From Candidatus Falkowbacteria bacterium HGW-Falkowbacteria-2 (GTDB taxonomy: Bacteria; Patescibacteriota; Patescibacteriia; Patescibacteriales; UBA12465), in contig PHAH01000058.1 of NCBI GenBank assembly GCA_002841655.1, positions 1 through 5,224 on the forward strand: 5,224 nt of DNA, given 5' to 3'. The position numbers and the translations under genes are program-made. Within the stretch, counting starts at the first letter, position 1. Each line of letters begins with the position of its first letter. A model generated the notes under the pieces. The model did no database searches, had not been told where the DNA came from, and saw only the letters and a list, made by a program, of their open reading frames with translations. Below are positions 3,742 to 5,224 of this stretch, piece by piece.

Positions 3742-5019
3742 TTATTTGGGCAACTTCAAGCTAGTTTCGATTCCGTTTTCCATGTCTTTCAATTTATATT
3801 CTCCCTTGGCCTTTTCCTCGCTGCCAAAAATAATTACATTTTTTATTCCCTGCTTATTAGCAAACTCCAGAGCCTTGCCCGGACGCTGTGGTTCAAAGGC
3901 AAATAAAACTTGCTTGCCTTCCGCCCGAAGAGTTGTTGCTAAGCGTTGAGTGTCAGCTAACAAAGAGGAATCTAGTAGTGGTAAATAATATCTTTCGTCT
4001 TTCTCTGTTGGAAGCAGGCCCCAGCTCTCCAGGAAGAGGCGAGTAGTCTCATCGCCAGGGGCGACACCGACGGCCGGAAATCTTTCGCCGCCAAATATTT
4101 CAGCTAAACCATTGTAGCGTCCGCCGCCAAATAAAGCGCGACGGTTATCGGGATTGCTATCAAATACCTCAAACACAAGGCCGTCATAATAATCGAAGCC
4201 TCTAATGAGTGTAGGGTCAAACTTTGCTTGATTATAGCCGAGGGCTTTTAGTTGGTTTAATACAAAATCAATTTCTTGCTTAGCTGCTTTCAACTCTTCA
4301 TTTTTTTCAAGAGCAGCGTTAAATATATCCTCAGACTCACCAGCCATAAAGGCTGATATTTGTTTAGCCGAATCAACACTAGCTCCGACCTCAACTAAGC
4401 GACGTTCAAATTCATCGGCGCCCAACTTTCCATACTTATCAAGGATGCGGAAAATTGGCGCTCTTTCGCCCTCAAGACCGAACACAGGTAACAGATTATC
4501 GAGTAAGCGGCGACTATTAAGACGAAGGACGTATGAATCGTCAGGAGCCTTAAAAGCGCGCATGATGTCTAGTGACAATTGCAGTATTTCCAAATCAGCT
4601 CCCAGGGATGCGCTCCCAAAGATATCACAATTCAATTGCCAAAACTCACGATTACGTCCGCGCTGTGGCTTTTCATTACGCATGAAGTTAGCAATCGAAA
4701 AATACTTAATCGGCTTCGGTGAGGAGGCATATACTTTAGAAACAAGCCGAGTAACGGAAGGGGTCATTTCGGGACGAATACATAATTCTCTCCCACCAAG
4801 ATCAGTGAAAGTAACAAGTTCCTTTCCACCAACATCTTCACCTGATTTCGCTCGATATATTTCAGCTGACTCAACAAGCGGGGTGAGGTACTCTTCAAAG
4901 CCGTAGCTACGACAAACTTGTCGCCAAGTTGAAAAAATGTAATTGCGTATCGCAAATTCGGACGGTAGCCAGTCGCTTGTCCCTTTCGGTTCTTGATTGC
5001 TTAATTTTATCTTAGCCAT
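3742..5019 (-). CDS. hisS: Histidyl-tRNA synthetase
   Basis: 425 aa, full length for a bacterial class II HisRS. It charges tRNA-His with histidine using ATP, in the cytoplasm. The N-terminal catalytic core opens with PKGTSDWLP (11-19); motif 1 is at about 32-51, ending EYLTPLVES. IRPEMTPSVTR (81-91) follows, then motif 2, FMRNEKPQRGRNREFWQ (112-128). The histidine-specific motifs are RGFDYYDG (273-280, with the catalytic R273) and FGGGRYNGL (297-305). Motif 3 is AVGVAPGDETTRLFLE (316-331), differing from the common GxERL form. The anticodon-binding domain covers about 344-425, with a somewhat short end. The ATG at 5019 sits 19 bases after a TATAAT box, and the PKGTSDWLP motif follows at once, so the start is secure although no Shine-Dalgarno site is seen. 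It is a single-gene unit with its own promoter and terminator, divergent from a response regulator. Confidence 0.98.
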   Translation of the reverse strand: MAKIKLSNQEPKGTSDWLPSEFAIRNYIFSTWRQVCRSYGFEEYLTPLVESAEIYRAKSGEDVGGKELVTFTDLGGRELCIRPEMTPSVTRLVSKVYASSPKPIKYFSIANFMRNEKPQRGRNREFWQLNCDIFGSASLGADLEILQLSLDIMRAFKAPDDSYVLRLNSRRLLDNLLPVFGLEGERAPIFRILDKYGKLGADEFERRLVEVGASVDSAKQISAFMAGESEDIFNAALEKNEELKAAKQEIDFVLNQLKALGYNQAKFDPTLIRGFDYYDGLVFEVFDSNPDNRRALFGGGRYNGLAEIFGGERFPAVGVAPGDETTRLFLESWGLLPTEKDERYYLPLLDSSLLADTQRLATTLRAEGKQVLFAFEPQRPGKALEFANKQGIKNVIIFGSEEKAKGEYKLKDMENGIETSLKLPK

Positions 5020-5038
5020 ATATTTTATTGCTGATTTT

Positions 5039-5067
5039 ATTATAAATGATAGCGAGCGGACTGTCTA
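5039..5067 (-). promoter_or_regulatory. Promoter of hisS
   Basis: On the - strand: TAGACA (5067-5062), a 17-base spacer, then TATAAT (5044-5039). This is one mismatch from consensus overall. The start site near 5032 leaves a leader of only about 13 bases, too short for a T-box or other leader regulation. Confidence 0.8.
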
Positions 5068-5126
5068 TTGTCGGTGATGATACTTTTTCGTGAAAAAACG
5101 TTAAAAATAATTTAGGGGCCTTAGGA

Positions 5127-5132
5127 TATAAT
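5127..5132 (+). promoter_or_regulatory. -10 box of the response-regulator gene
   Basis: A perfect TATAAT at 5127-5132 with no good -35 box at the normal distance: TTAAAA at 5101-5106 is 20 bases away. Such a promoter may need an activator. TTTAGGGGCCTTAGG just upstream (5111-5125) holds a small inverted repeat (CCT-T-AGG) that could be a protein site, but this is weak. The predicted leader is about 34 bases. Confidence 0.5.
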
Positions 5133-5172
5133 TTTCATAAAGCTCCAAATTAGAGAGCGTAACAATTTTTTT

Positions 5173-5224
5173 ATGAAAATCTTGATTATCGATGATGAAA
5201 AAGATATCGTCTCTTTCTTAGGCC
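5173..5224 (+). CDS. Response regulator, N-terminus only
   Basis: 17 codons are visible before the right edge: MKILIIDDEKDIVSFLG. This is the start of a CheY-like receiver domain: a first beta strand (KILII), then the acidic pair D7-D8 that binds Mg2+ near the phosphorylated Asp, then the start of helix 1. The phosphorylation site and any output domain lie beyond the window, so its target is unknown. A histidine kinase may follow or precede it. The ATG is preceded by a run of seven T and only a weak AGAGAG about 16 bases upstream. It is divergent from hisS. Confidence 0.88.
   Translation, partial: MKILIIDDEKDIVSFLG

Noticed and set aside
4445..4906. 153-codon frame on the + strand, with further short frames over rnhB and hisS
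   Set aside because: They are shadows of well-identified genes and show no family motif or ribosome site.
1..5224. CRISPR array, insertion sequence, integrase site or phage genes
   Set aside because: No regularly spaced repeats, no transposase or integrase frame, and no direct repeat of a tRNA 3' end were seen; the window reads as stable chromosomal backbone.

Overview
The window looks like ordinary chromosomal backbone from a small-genome bacterium, most likely a Candidate Phyla Radiation (Patescibacteria/Parcubacteria-like) lineage. This rests on recalled family resemblance, not on a search. The clues are a membrane-anchored Gmad2-domain protein with a WVCxDGxW...GNP...P...C juxtamembrane segment, two short uncharacterised proteins of a kind common in such genomes, tRNAs without an encoded CCA end, compact gene spacing and weak or absent Shine-Dalgarno sites. 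TGA is used as a stop (676-678) and Trp is TGG, so the genetic code is the standard one, not the SR1/Gracilibacteria code.

Layout from left to right. 1-1290 (-) is a two-gene unit: a Gmad2-domain envelope protein followed, after one base, by an uncharacterised protein that runs off the left edge. 1291-1613 has no protein gene, but on the + strand it holds a consensus promoter (TTGACA, 17 bp, TATAAT), about 110 nt of non-coding sequence and a strong hairpin-plus-T-tract terminator. This is a candidate small RNA and the most interesting feature here. 1614-1955 (-) is an orphan coiled-coil protein with its own promoter and terminator. 2051-2221 (-) holds tRNA-Val(CAC) and tRNA-Leu(CAG) in tandem, then a terminator. 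2305-2940 (+) is rnhB, whose promoter sits so close that the mRNA should be leaderless. 2972-3625 (-) is a HAD-superfamily protein with a changed first motif, convergent with rnhB through one shared bidirectional terminator. 3742-5019 (-) is hisS. From 5173 (+) a response regulator begins, divergent from hisS, and runs off the right edge.

The genes do not form one pathway. hisS and the two tRNAs serve translation, rnhB serves removal of RNA from DNA, and the rest concern the envelope, signalling or are unknown. What unites the window is its transcription layout: nearly every gene has its own promoter and hairpin terminator, leaders are very short, and twice the T-tract of one terminator runs into the -35 box of the next gene. 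No mobile element, CRISPR array or defence system is visible.
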